NCBI GenBank assembly: GCA_019114585.1
Contig: DXFE01000040.1
Location: 1-10,684 of the forward strand
Direction of reading: 5' to 3'
Source of the DNA: Gemmiger_A avium
GTDB lineage: Bacteria > Bacillota > Clostridia > Oscillospirales > Ruminococcaceae
Length of the DNA: 10,684 bases
Under the pieces are notes generated by a model, which saw only the letters and a list, made by a program, of their open reading frames with translations, searched no databases and had not been told where the DNA came from. Both the position numbers and the translations under genes were made by a program. Positions within the stretch are counted from its first letter, which is position 1. Each line of letters begins with the position of its first letter. Positions 1 to 6,484 of this stretch are shown here, piece after piece.

Positions 1-29
1 CGCTCCGGCTGAATGGCCGGGGCGGTTTT
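1..29 (+). terminator. Rho-independent terminator at left edge
   Basis: Bases 1-9 pair with 16-24 (nine pairs including one G-U, loop of six) and a run of four T follows at 26-29. This would end transcription from a gene left of the window. The stem may continue beyond the edge, so its full length cannot be judged. Confidence 0.6.
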
Positions 30-158
30 CTGCTTCCCCCCTCTCACACTCTCCCCCCCTAATACTTTACCAGCTGGGAAAGAACAAGATAACTCTAAGC
101 TCTAACTCAGCAAGAACCTTAAGTTTTCAACAACTAACAAGAAAGGATGAGTAAAACC
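30..158 (+). promoter_or_regulatory. Leader of the broken parM-like gene, possible centromere remnant
   Basis: This stretch has a pyrimidine-rich tract at about 34-60, then an A-rich part containing two copies of CTCTAA (93-98 and 100-105, seven-base period). The ribosome binding site GAAAGG sits at 141-146. In type II partition systems the centromere parC usually lies just upstream of parM as short direct repeats, so these repeats could be a remnant. Two copies are too few to claim it. No clear promoter was found. Confidence 0.25.
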
Positions 159-625
159 ATGAACATTGGCATCGACCATGGCTACTACGCCATCAAGACC
201 CGGCATTTTTCTTTCCCAGCCGGTATTACCGCCTATTCCCATGAACCCTACACCCTGCAGAACACGCTGGAGTACGGTGGAAAGTTCTTCGTGTGCGGGA
301 CCGGCAGGCAGCCGATCCTGCGCAACAAAATGGAAAACGACAATTACTACCTGCTTACCCTTGCAGCCATCGCCAAGGAAATCAAACAGCGAGGTAGAAA
401 AACAGAGTGTTCGGTGCGCATTGCCGCCGGGCCGCCATTGAATCAGGGTTTGACCTGAAAGCAATCCCGGTGGTGATGCTGGGCGGCGGCGCATCGGTAG
501 TCAAGGGCAACGTGAGCGAACAGGACAGCCTGTGTCGGGTTTTTGCCCTGATAGACGACAAGGTAAACGCTGAAGGGTTCGAGAGGATTTTGAGGCAGTT
601 TTCGGGCGGTGTGGGCAAGGCATGA
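159..625 (+). pseudogene. ParM/StbA-like actin-type segregation ATPase, internally deleted
   Basis: Type II plasmid or ICE partition uses a filament-forming actin-like ATPase to push DNA copies apart. The start at 159 fits the GAAAGG site (141-146) better than the ATG at 147, which abuts it. Residues from 159 begin MNIGIDHGYYAIKT, the phosphate-1 loop (DxGxxxxK) of actin-like ATPases, and continue about 95 residues to about base 440, where the frame meets TGA at 456-458. The C-terminal part lies in another frame: about 62 residues ending at 625, including VVMLGGGAS, which resembles the adenosine-binding motif. The middle of the protein, including the phosphate-2 loop, is absent; relatives are roughly 300 residues or more. 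The simplest reading is a deletion with frame change at about 425-445. The product should be non-functional. The parMR type is clear by family resemblance; the exact subfamily is not. Confidence 0.7.
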
Positions 626-897
626 GCAGGCCCCTATTTATGTTCCGCCCCAACCTCCAGAATAAAGAACATCGCAGAGCATGGGAAATCCTGCAGACTG
701 TGCCGGAAGGCCAGAAAAACGCCTTTCTGGTACAGGTGATTCTGGAAAATGCCCAGCGAGAAGAACTGGAAACAATTCTGCGCCGGGTGCTGCGGGAAGA
801 ACTCAAAACTGTACCTTCCCAGCCAGTACCGCAGCAGAAAGAAGCCATTCCGCAGGAGATGCTGGGCTTCCTTGGTTCCCTGTTAGGAGAAGAATAA
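622..897 (+). CDS. ParR-like small partition adaptor, intact
   Basis: A 91-residue protein whose ATG overlaps the stop of the broken ParM-like gene (ATGA at 622-625), the arrangement of translationally coupled parM-parR pairs. It starts MSRPLFMFRPNLQNKEHRRAW, followed by a region predicted to be helical (about 20-60) rich in Glu and Arg, then a Pro/Gln linker and a hydrophobic tail LGFLGSLLGEE. In such pairs the small protein binds the centromere and caps or nucleates the ATPase filament. The role is inferred mainly from position and size plus resemblance to small proteins following StbA-like genes in clostridial conjugative elements. With its ATPase deleted and coupling lost, it is probably an orphan under decay. 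Confidence 0.6.
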   Translation: MSRPLFMFRPNLQNKEHRRAWEILQTVPEGQKNAFLVQVILENAQREELETILRRVLREELKTVPSQPVPQQKEAIPQEMLGFLGSLLGEE

Positions 898-1028
898 CCC
901 CCACATAGCCTTTATTGGTTGTGACGTTTGTCGGGCCTGCTTTGACTGAAAGGTTGTTGGTCTTGGTAATAGCTTTATCCGGCGGGTTGCAGTATGCTTG
1001 AGCAATGAAATATTTCTAAGCATGATGA
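898..1028. other. Non-coding junction between two gene remnants
   Basis: I see no convincing gene, promoter or terminator in these 131 bases. They lie between the partition remnant and a GNAT gene lacking its front end, so one deletion or insertion breakpoint probably falls here. No flanking inverted repeats or target duplications are evident. Confidence 0.4.
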
Positions 1029-1262
1029 GTGCATTTGCACCTGCTGAGCATGCTGATCGCGTCGCTGTTCCGGGATTTGGGCTTTGAAAAGATCATTCTG
1101 GACACCAATCTGAAAAACGAACGGGCGCAGCATGTGTATGAGCAGCTGGGATTTACAAAGCTGCGTGTCAACGAAAACGCCTGGAAGGATCAGCTGGGGG
1201 AGTGGCAGTCCTCCGTTGACTACGAGCTGTATCCGGAGAATTTTATCAGTTTTGCGGAATAA
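1029..1262 (+). pseudogene. GNAT acetyltransferase, C-terminal remnant
   Basis: The open frame encodes about 77 residues from a GTG at 1029; an in-frame TGA lies directly before it at 1026-1028 and no ribosome binding site precedes it. The text includes FEKIILDTNLKNERAQHVYEQLGF, the end of a GNAT fold: the N-x-x-A-x-x-x-Y-x-x-x-G-F segment that closes the acetyl-CoA pocket. The signature acetyl-CoA loop (R/Q-x-x-G-x-G/A) and earlier strands are missing, so roughly the first half or more of a normal 150-200 residue enzyme has gone. It is called a truncated pseudogene. The acceptor substrate of the ancestor cannot be told. Confidence 0.7.
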
Positions 1263-1299
1263 TTCCGGAACGCAGAATTTCGGACTTCCGGTATACATA

Positions 1300-1347
1300 T
1301 TCGCTCCGTCGGGCGGGCATACTGAGCCCAAACCCGAAAGGAGCGAA
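1300..1347 (+). promoter_or_regulatory. Leader hairpin covering the ribosome binding site of the ferritin-like gene
   Basis: TTCGCTCC (1300-1307) is the exact complement of GGAGCGAA (1340-1347). Nested inside, CGGG (1310-1313) pairs with CCCG (1333-1336) and GGGC (1315-1318) with GCCC (1326-1329), leaving a seven-base loop. The 3' arm contains most of the Shine-Dalgarno sequence AAAGGAG (1337-1343) of the gene starting at 1354. No T-run follows, so it is not a terminator. It could lower or condition translation; this is a prediction from base pairing only. Confidence 0.5.
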
Positions 1348-1353
1348 ACGGTT

Positions 1354-1818
1354 ATGACCTGGACACAAAAAGAGAAAAATTTTTTGAAAGATCTGCAGAG
1401 TGAGGAAAAACTCTGCGCCGAAAAGTACCACAAAGCGGCCGAGGCGGCCTGCGACGGTACCCTGAAGCAGATTCTGCAGAAGATCGAGAAGGCGGAGCAG
1501 GGACACTGTGATACCGTGACCGGTATGCTGGCGGGCACCATGCCCGCGCCCCAGAGCCAGGGCAAGGCCCAGGCGGGGCGGGCCCGTTCGGCCAAGTCAC
1601 TGAAAGCCAAGACCACCCGCGCCCAGAAACAGAGCGATGCCTATCTGCTGGCGGATCTGCTGGCCACCGAGAAGTATGTGGCCGGGGTGTACAACACGGC
1701 GGTGTTTGAGTTCAACGACCCCGCCGCCCGGCAGGTGCTGGCGGGTATCCAGCAGGCCGAGCAGAACCACGGCCGGGAACTGGCCGAGTATATGCAGGCC
1801 AACGGCATGTCCTGCTGA
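1354..1818 (+). CDS. CotF/ferritin-like coat-type protein
   Basis: A 154-residue protein starting at the ATG at 1354, with AAAGGAG ten bases upstream; the frame is open further upstream but has no other good site. It has two helical halves (about 1-60 and 93-150) joined by a basic Lys/Arg/Ala linker (about 62-92). Each half carries a Glu followed 30 residues later by E-x-x-H: E18 with E48/H51, and E106 with E136/H139, the pattern of ferritin-like diiron proteins. Clostridial proteins of this type are commonly annotated as spore coat protein (CotF family) or ferritin-like domain protein. A spore role fits the taxon but is not shown here. There is no signal peptide. It appears to be a single-gene transcript with a hairpin over its ribosome binding site and a strong terminator 10 bases after the stop. 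Confidence 0.7.
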   Translation: MTWTQKEKNFLKDLQSEEKLCAEKYHKAAEAACDGTLKQILQKIEKAEQGHCDTVTGMLAGTMPAPQSQGKAQAGRARSAKSLKAKTTRAQKQSDAYLLADLLATEKYVAGVYNTAVFEFNDPAARQVLAGIQQAEQNHGRELAEYMQANGMSC

Positions 1819-1828
1819 CACAAAACAG

Positions 1829-1867
1829 AACGGAGCGGCGCCCCGCGCGGGGCGCCGCTCCGTTTTT
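1829..1867 (+). terminator. Strong terminator between convergent genes
   Basis: A perfect 16-pair stem (1829-1844 with 1849-1864, loop GCGC) overlaps and is followed by a T-run at 1863-1867. It ends the ferritin-like gene. On the opposite strand the stem is followed by CTGTTTTG, so it may also stop the nahK operon arriving from the right. Confidence 0.9.
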
Positions 1868-1879
1868 CTATGCCGGAAA

Positions 1880-2992
1880 TCAGCTGTACTTCTTCACGAT
1901 GGCGGCCATCTCGTCCCAGGCGGCCTCCATGTCGCGCACCAGCTTGAACTGGGTGCGGCAGCGGTCCAGGTTCTGGCCCGGGCGGTGGGTGCGGAAGTAG
2001 TGGTCACCCTCCAGGTAGTCGGTCAGGAACCGGATACCGCACTCCAGGGTCATCAGCTTGGCGCCCCAGGGCAGGGTTTCCTTTTCCAGATCGGTCAGCG
2101 CGTCGCCGGCGGCCTGCAAAAAGCCCTTGGTGTAGCTCTCGAACAGGGGCAGGCTGAAGTTCACCTTGCTCAGGTCGGGCTCGTCCTCGGCGCAGTCGTT
2201 GGCGCCGAAACGGATGGAATCGCCGTAGTCGTTGGCGGCCAGGCCCGGCATCACGGTATCCAGGTCGATCACGCAGATGCCCTTGCGGGTAGCCTTGTCC
2301 ATCAGGATGTTGTTCAGCTTGGTGTCGTTGTGGGTAACGCGCAGCGGCAGCTTGCCCTCGGCCAGCAGGTTCATCATGAAGCTGCAGTCATCCTTGTGGG
2401 CCTGCACAAAAGCGATCTCCTCCGCCACATCCTTGGCACGGCCGCAGGCGTCGGCAGCCAGGGCCTTCTCAAAGTTGGCGTAGCGGTTGGCGGTGTCATG
2501 GAACCGGGCGATGGTCTCATGCAGGGTGGAGGCGTCGTAGCCGGCCAGCTGGCGCTGGAAGTTGCCGAACGCCACCGCGCTCTCGTAGAAGTCCTCGGGC
2601 TGCTCCACCTTCTGCAGGCATACGGTGCCTTCCACAAAGGTGTACACGCGCCAGGCGCCGCCGTCGGAATCGGCGTAGTAGGGCTTGCCCTCGCGGGTGT
2701 ACACCACGTTCATGGTCTCCCGCATCGGATCGCCGCCCTGCTCCTCAATCACCTTGCGCAGGTAGCCGGTCACGCCGCAGATGTTCTCCATCAGGCCGTC
2801 CGGATCGGTGAAGGTGTTGGTGTTGATGCGCTGCAGGATGTAGCGCACGCAGTCGCCGGCCTCGTCCTGCACATACACGCAGAAGGTGTCGTTGATATGG
2901 CCCGCGCCGTAGCGCAGGGCGCCCGCAACCTGGCCGTTCCAGTCCCAGGCGGCCAGGGCTTCGTTCAGAATCTGTTCAGCGGTGCAGTTCAT
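1880..2992 (-). CDS. nahK: N-acetylhexosamine 1-kinase (NahK/LnpB type)
   Basis: A 370-residue cytoplasmic kinase of the aminoglycoside phosphotransferase fold. NahK phosphorylates the anomeric hydroxyl of GlcNAc or GalNAc with ATP, giving HexNAc-1-phosphate in the LNB/GNB pathway; the bifidobacterial enzyme is of similar length. Visible motifs: a Gly-containing ATP loop region RYGAGHINDTF (27-37), the QRIN strand (54-57), the catalytic loop THNDTKLNN (220-228; D223 is the likely base, N228 binds metal), and VIDLDT (241-246; D243 as the DFG-like metal ligand). All key residues look intact. GGAGG precedes the ATG, and the gene begins three bases after the stop of the nucleotidyltransferase, so the two are co-transcribed. 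The GH112 phosphorylase in the same window supports HexNAc kinase over other members of the fold, such as homoserine kinase-like or choline kinase-like proteins. Exact sugar preference cannot be read. Confidence 0.82.
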   Translation of the reverse strand: MNCTAEQILNEALAAWDWNGQVAGALRYGAGHINDTFCVYVQDEAGDCVRYILQRINTNTFTDPDGLMENICGVTGYLRKVIEEQGGDPMRETMNVVYTREGKPYYADSDGGAWRVYTFVEGTVCLQKVEQPEDFYESAVAFGNFQRQLAGYDASTLHETIARFHDTANRYANFEKALAADACGRAKDVAEEIAFVQAHKDDCSFMMNLLAEGKLPLRVTHNDTKLNNILMDKATRKGICVIDLDTVMPGLAANDYGDSIRFGANDCAEDEPDLSKVNFSLPLFESYTKGFLQAAGDALTDLEKETLPWGAKLMTLECGIRFLTDYLEGDHYFRTHRPGQNLDRCRTQFKLVRDMEAAWDEMAAIVKKYS

Positions 2993-2995
2993 GGC

Positions 2996-3919
2996 TCAGT
3001 CCTCCCACAGCTTCTCGGGGTATACGCCAGCGGCGGTCTTGTCGGCAATGGCCTGCACAACCACCGGCTTGTCTTCCTTGTAGGTCACGCCGTACCACTT
3101 GTCGGTGCTGTGCAGAACCTTGACGCGGGCCTTGCCCTCGCCGATCAGCTCGCTGACCACGCTGGGCAGGAAGTACTCGCCCTTCAGCGGGTTCTCCACC
3201 AGGGCCTTGTCCAGGAACTTGGCGAAACGGGCCTTGGCCTCGCCCACAAAGCTCTCGGTGAAGCCCCACAGGTTCATGGAAACGATGGTGTCGCCGGGCA
3301 CGTCGGTCCAGGTCTCGCCGTCGTCCTCGGTGAAGTGGATGCCGCCCTCGTAGGTGGCGATCTTGGTGCGCTCGGTCACGCTGGCCAGGTAGCCCTCGCT
3401 GTCGGTGACGCAGACGCCGCGGGCCACATGACCGTTCTCGGTCACGGTGTTCTTCAGCAGGTAGCCCACCATGCTGTACTCATACACCGCGTCGTCCTGA
3501 TGGGTGCTCAGGTAATCGTAGATCACCTTGAACGCCTCGGGGCCGTAGTAGTCGTCGGCATTGATCACGGCGAAAGGCCCGTCGATCACGTCAGCGGCGC
3601 TCAGGATGGCATGGCTGGTGCCCCAGGGCTTGGTGCGGCCTTCCGGCACGGAATAGCCCTCCGGCAGGTTCTCCAGCTGCTGGAACGCATAGCGCACTTC
3701 CATGTGCTTCTCCATCCGGTTGCCGATGGCTTCCTTGAATTCCTTCTCGATCTCGTGCTTGATGATGAACACCACGGTCTCGAAACCGGCGCGGCGGGCG
3801 TCAAACAGGGAATAGTCGATGATGACTTCGCCATGCTTGCCCACCGGGTCGATCTGCTTCAGGCCGCCGTAGCGGCTGCCCATACCGGCAGCCATAACAA
3901 CAAGGATCGGTTTCTTCAT
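2996..3919 (-). CDS. Sugar-1-phosphate nucleotidyltransferase (NTP_transferase family)
   Basis: A 307-residue cytoplasmic enzyme of the GT-A-like nucleotidyltransferase family that joins a sugar-1-phosphate to a nucleotide and releases pyrophosphate. The start at 3919 is chosen because GGAGCC lies just upstream; an ATG six codons earlier (3937) would fall before that site. Motifs: signature AAGMGSRYGGLKQ (10-22) with R16 and K21 for triphosphate binding, KPWGTSHA (97-104), the metal-binding VINADDYYG (118-126; D122), GEYFLPSVV (247-255) and DKWYGVTYKED (273-283). There is no left-handed beta-helix domain, so it is not GlmU. It is the first gene of an operon with nahK, which suggests it acts on HexNAc-1-phosphate (to UDP-HexNAc) or on another sugar-1-phosphate such as Glc-1-P or Gal-1-P to supply UDP-sugar. 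The enzyme class is secure; the substrate is inference. Confidence 0.78.
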   Translation of the reverse strand: MKKPILVVMAAGMGSRYGGLKQIDPVGKHGEVIIDYSLFDARRAGFETVVFIIKHEIEKEFKEAIGNRMEKHMEVRYAFQQLENLPEGYSVPEGRTKPWGTSHAILSAADVIDGPFAVINADDYYGPEAFKVIYDYLSTHQDDAVYEYSMVGYLLKNTVTENGHVARGVCVTDSEGYLASVTERTKIATYEGGIHFTEDDGETWTDVPGDTIVSMNLWGFTESFVGEAKARFAKFLDKALVENPLKGEYFLPSVVSELIGEGKARVKVLHSTDKWYGVTYKEDKPVVVQAIADKTAAGVYPEKLWED

Positions 3920-4000
3920 GATAAAGGCTCCTTTCATACTGTTAAACAGGCGGCGCCGGCGGGGCGGCCGCGGATACCAGGTTTTGTCTCTCTGCCTACT

Positions 4001-4029
4001 ATTCTACGGGCTTATTCCGGTGGACGCAA
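4001..4029 (-). promoter_or_regulatory. Candidate promoter of the nucleotidyltransferase-nahK operon
   Basis: Read on the minus strand, TTGCGT (4024-4029) and TAGAAT (4001-4006) are separated by exactly 17 bases, a sigma-A-like arrangement with a good -10 and a weak -35. It lies about 80 bases upstream of the operon's start codon and just after the end of the AraC gene, so the operon need not depend on readthrough. A weak -35 would suit an activated promoter. Confidence 0.45.
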
Positions 4030-4074
4030 GAGCAAAAACAGCCCCGTTCTTTGCACAAAAGTCCGGCGGTGGGT

Positions 4075-4944
4075 TCATTCGTCCGCGCTTTTGGCCGCAT
4101 CAGCCGCGGCGGCCTGATTCTGGGCACGGCGGCGGTATTCGCTGGGGCCTACCCCCAGAGCCTTTTTGAAGCTTTGGCTGAAATAGCTGGGGCTGGAAAA
4201 TCCCAGCACCTGGCTGATCTGGCTGACCGAATAGTTGGTGGAGGCCAGTAGACGCTTGCTTTCGGTGATGCGGCGGGCGATCAGGTAGTTGATGGGGCTG
4301 CAGCCTACCTCCCGGTTGAAAGCGTGCACCAGATAGTATTTGTTCATGTGGGTCAGTTCGGCAAGAAAATCCAGAGTAATATTTTCGGTGTAGTTTTCGT
4401 CGATGTAGCGGCGGGCCTTGGTGCATTCGTGGCCGGCCTTGCGCTGCCCGGATTTCTGCTCCACCTGCACGATATGGCGGCTCAGTTGGGCCAGCAGTAC
4501 CTCGGTCAGGCCCTGACAGATAATGTCGTGACCGATGGCCGGGCTTTCCATTTCCCGCAGCAGGGTGCGCAGATAGAACAGATAGTCTTCCCGGTCGGGT
4601 AGATTGGTCAGACGGGTATAGCGAGTTTCGTTCTGGCGTTCGTCCAGAAAATGAACCCCTTCTACTCCGATCACGATATATTCCATGGGGCTGTCGGAAA
4701 AACTCACCTCGGTGTGCTCCACCTGGGGGTTCACCAGGACCATGTCGTTAGGGCGCAGGGGAAACTGTTCATTTTCCACCTGGAAAAATCCGGACCCGTT
4801 GAGTACGTAGAACAACTCGGCGCAGTGATGGGTGTGGGGCAGACTATGCCAGTCACCTTCGTATCGGCTGCGGGTTACATACAACAGATTCACCGAACTT
4901 TGCACCCGAACCCGCGGCGCAAAGTCGTATCGGGCATTGCTCAC
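4075..4944 (-). CDS. AraC-family transcriptional regulator with cupin sensor domain
   Basis: A 289-residue regulator. The start is the GTG at 4944, supported by GGAGGTG (4952-4958 on the minus strand) about seven bases before it. The N-terminal part is an AraC-type cupin pocket (about 30-95) with the strand pattern HTHHCAELFYVLNGSG (37-52) and LRPNDMVLVNP (63-73). The C-terminal part holds two helix-turn-helix units (about 190-212 and 239-262), the second with the family hallmark LGFSSPSYFSQSFKKALG, followed by the usual PSEYRRR. The last 18 residues are an Ala-rich tail. It is transcribed divergently from the first sugar-binding protein and towards the nahK operon. Members of this family usually bind a sugar and activate neighbouring uptake and catabolic genes, so this is the candidate regulator of the LNB/GNB locus. 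The effector is unknown. Confidence 0.88.
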   Translation of the reverse strand: MSNARYDFAPRVRVQSSVNLLYVTRSRYEGDWHSLPHTHHCAELFYVLNGSGFFQVENEQFPLRPNDMVLVNPQVEHTEVSFSDSPMEYIVIGVEGVHFLDERQNETRYTRLTNLPDREDYLFYLRTLLREMESPAIGHDIICQGLTEVLLAQLSRHIVQVEQKSGQRKAGHECTKARRYIDENYTENITLDFLAELTHMNKYYLVHAFNREVGCSPINYLIARRITESKRLLASTNYSVSQISQVLGFSSPSYFSQSFKKALGVGPSEYRRRAQNQAAAADAAKSADE

Positions 4945-5191
4945 AAAAATGCACCTCCCTTTTTAGCAATCTTGCCAGGAGCAAATTGACAATATAATTA
5001 CAAAAATACAGACGAATTCAGAACGCATTATATTATGTGTTATAATATCGCTTGTTCCTAGTATAACGCGCGGAGAAAAAAACAGCAAGAAGTGACCGGT
5101 AACCATACGCAGAAAATAGGCTTGCCAGCAGAATTTGCGGTTTTCCGCGAATGACTGCGTGGCCAGGCGACATTAAGACGGGAGGTGCTTA
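4945..5191. promoter_or_regulatory. Divergent promoter/operator region
   Basis: An AT-rich stretch between the AraC gene and the first binding-protein gene. On the plus strand TATAAT lies at 5041-5046 with a fair -35, TTCAGA, at 5017-5022 (18-base spacer). On the minus strand TATAAT corresponds to 5027-5032, without a good -35. Both -10 sequences overlap a dyad, ATATTAT (5030-5036) and ATAATAT (5042-5048). A consensus-like TTGACA sits at 4986-4991, but no good -10 follows at the normal distance. Also present: the motif AAAATACAGAC (5003-5013), a near-palindrome around ACCGGT (5091-5102), and a leader hairpin (5133-5140 with 5145-5152, loop TTTT) nested within ACGCAG/CTGCGT (5107-5112 and 5155-5160). 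Confidence 0.55.
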
Positions 5192-6484
5192 ATGGGAAGA
5201 ACAATGGCAGGCAGATTGTCGGCGCTGCTCCTGGTTACCATTTTTGCGGCATGCAGCGCAGGTTCCGGTTCGGAACAGGAAGCGGTCCCGATGCGGGAGA
5301 TCAATTACTGGTCCATGTGGTGTGATTATGAACCGCAGGCGGCGGTTTTGAAACAGGCGGCGGCCGCCTTTGAAGAGGAGAGCGGCATTCACGTGAACCT
5401 GGTCTGGGTGGGGCGTTCCATCACCGAGTATCTGGACGACGCGCTGAAGGCGGAAGAGGTTGTGGATCTGTTTGATGATGATATGAAACGGGTTTGTACG
5501 CGATTGTCCGCCTATTGCCTGGACCTGGAGGAGATGGCCGCCGCCGCAGGCTACGACGATTATGCTGTTCCCGTTCTGACGCAGGCGGTGCGCAGCTGGG
5601 CGGGCAGTTTACGCTGCATTCCGCACCAGCCTTACACCACCGGTGTATTCTTTACCCTGAGCAGCTTTGCCGCGGCTGGCCTTGTTGACGATCAGGGGCA
5701 GCCTGTTGTGCCGCGAACATGGGATGAATTTCTGAACACCTGCGATGCTCTGAAAAAGGCCGGCTACCTTCCGTTGGCTCAGGATGAGGGGTTTGTGGCG
5801 TTCCTGTACGGATATCTTCTGGCCCGGATTGGGGGGCAGAAAACAGCATCGGACCTGGTCTGCAGCGGCGGCTGGACCGAGAGCGATGCAGCCAGGCAGG
5901 CAGCCCTGTGCGTGCAGGAACTGTGGGACAAAGGGTATTTGAACCGGGAAGGTGCAGAGCCATTCCCGCAGGGAGAAGACCGGTTGGGGCAGGGGAGCGC
6001 CGCCATGGTGGTGAGCGGCAGCTGGGTTCCCTTTGAGGTGACCGAGCATACAGGCTGTGAGGAAGAATGGGGCTTTTTCAATTTTCCGGATCTGGGCGGA
6101 CAGGATGGCGGTACGGCAGCGTGTGTAGGCGCGCAGGCCATGGCGGTGTGCCGGGAGAGCCGCGACCCTGAGGCAGCCTTTCAGTTTATTCTGTATGTGA
6201 CCAGCGGCCGGTGGGACCAGGAGATGAGCAAAGCGTGCAACAACATCCCGGCGGATGTGCGCAATACCGAATGGCCAACCCTGGTGGCTGGAGTACGGGA
6301 AGACTTCCTGGCGCAGACCTCCGCCTATGATTGGAACATGGGATTGAATGATAATCCTGCCGTATTCGATGCACTGTGGACCAACTTGCTGGATCTGTTT
6401 GCAGGCAGAATTGACGCCGGGCAGTTCCTGCAGCAGATGGATGCTGCTTATGCAGCTTCCGGAGAAGATGTAGAAATATCTTAA
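5192..6484 (+). CDS. Extracellular sugar-binding lipoprotein (ABC family 1), first copy
   Basis: A 430-residue ABC transporter solute-binding protein anchored to the outer face of the membrane. GGAGG (5181-5185) supports the ATG at 5192. The signal peptide is short and basic, then hydrophobic (SALLLVTIFAAC), with the lipid-modified Cys at 21; Phe at -3 is unusual for a lipobox, where Leu is typical. The mature part has the family 1 features: INYWSMWCDYEP (about 36-47), a first lobe with AAFEEESGIHVNLVW, the hinge region IPHQPYTTGVFF, a PRTWDEFL segment and MVVSGSW. It lies alone between the divergent control region and a 363-base gap before the second binding protein. Codon use is more mixed than in the second copy, suggesting lower expression. 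It may feed the same permeases with a different sugar or serve another role; the ligand cannot be read from sequence. Confidence 0.82.
   Translation: MGRTMAGRLSALLLVTIFAACSAGSGSEQEAVPMREINYWSMWCDYEPQAAVLKQAAAAFEEESGIHVNLVWVGRSITEYLDDALKAEEVVDLFDDDMKRVCTRLSAYCLDLEEMAAAAGYDDYAVPVLTQAVRSWAGSLRCIPHQPYTTGVFFTLSSFAAAGLVDDQGQPVVPRTWDEFLNTCDALKKAGYLPLAQDEGFVAFLYGYLLARIGGQKTASDLVCSGGWTESDAARQAALCVQELWDKGYLNREGAEPFPQGEDRLGQGSAAMVVSGSWVPFEVTEHTGCEEEWGFFNFPDLGGQDGGTAACVGAQAMAVCRESRDPEAAFQFILYVTSGRWDQEMSKACNNIPADVRNTEWPTLVAGVREDFLAQTSAYDWNMGLNDNPAVFDALWTNLLDLFAGRIDAGQFLQQMDAAYAASGEDVEIS

Noticed and set aside
93..105. Possible CRISPR-like or iteron repeats (CTCTAA twice)
   Set aside because: There are only two six-base copies with no spacer structure; at most a centromere remnant.
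102..494. Minus-strand frame of 130 codons across the ParM-like remnant
   Set aside because: It is antisense to recognisable actin-like ATPase sequence and shows no motif or ribosome binding site.
4031..4043. Near match (CAAAAACAGCC) to the shared AAAATACAGAC motif near the nahK operon promoter
   Set aside because: It needs a one-base deletion plus a mismatch and is in the opposite orientation relative to the operon, so it cannot be separated from chance.
1637..4117. Very long plus-strand open frame (826 codons) across the nahK/nucleotidyltransferase operon
   Set aside because: It is antisense to two well-recognised minus-strand enzymes and its protein is a low-complexity Val/Leu/Gly/His mixture. 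The lack of stops follows from GC-rich biased codons on the other strand.
4986..4991. Consensus TTGACA as the -35 of the first binding-protein promoter
   Set aside because: No acceptable -10 lies 16-18 bases downstream (sequence around 5008-5014 is ACAGACG); the later TATAAT at 5041 is too far.
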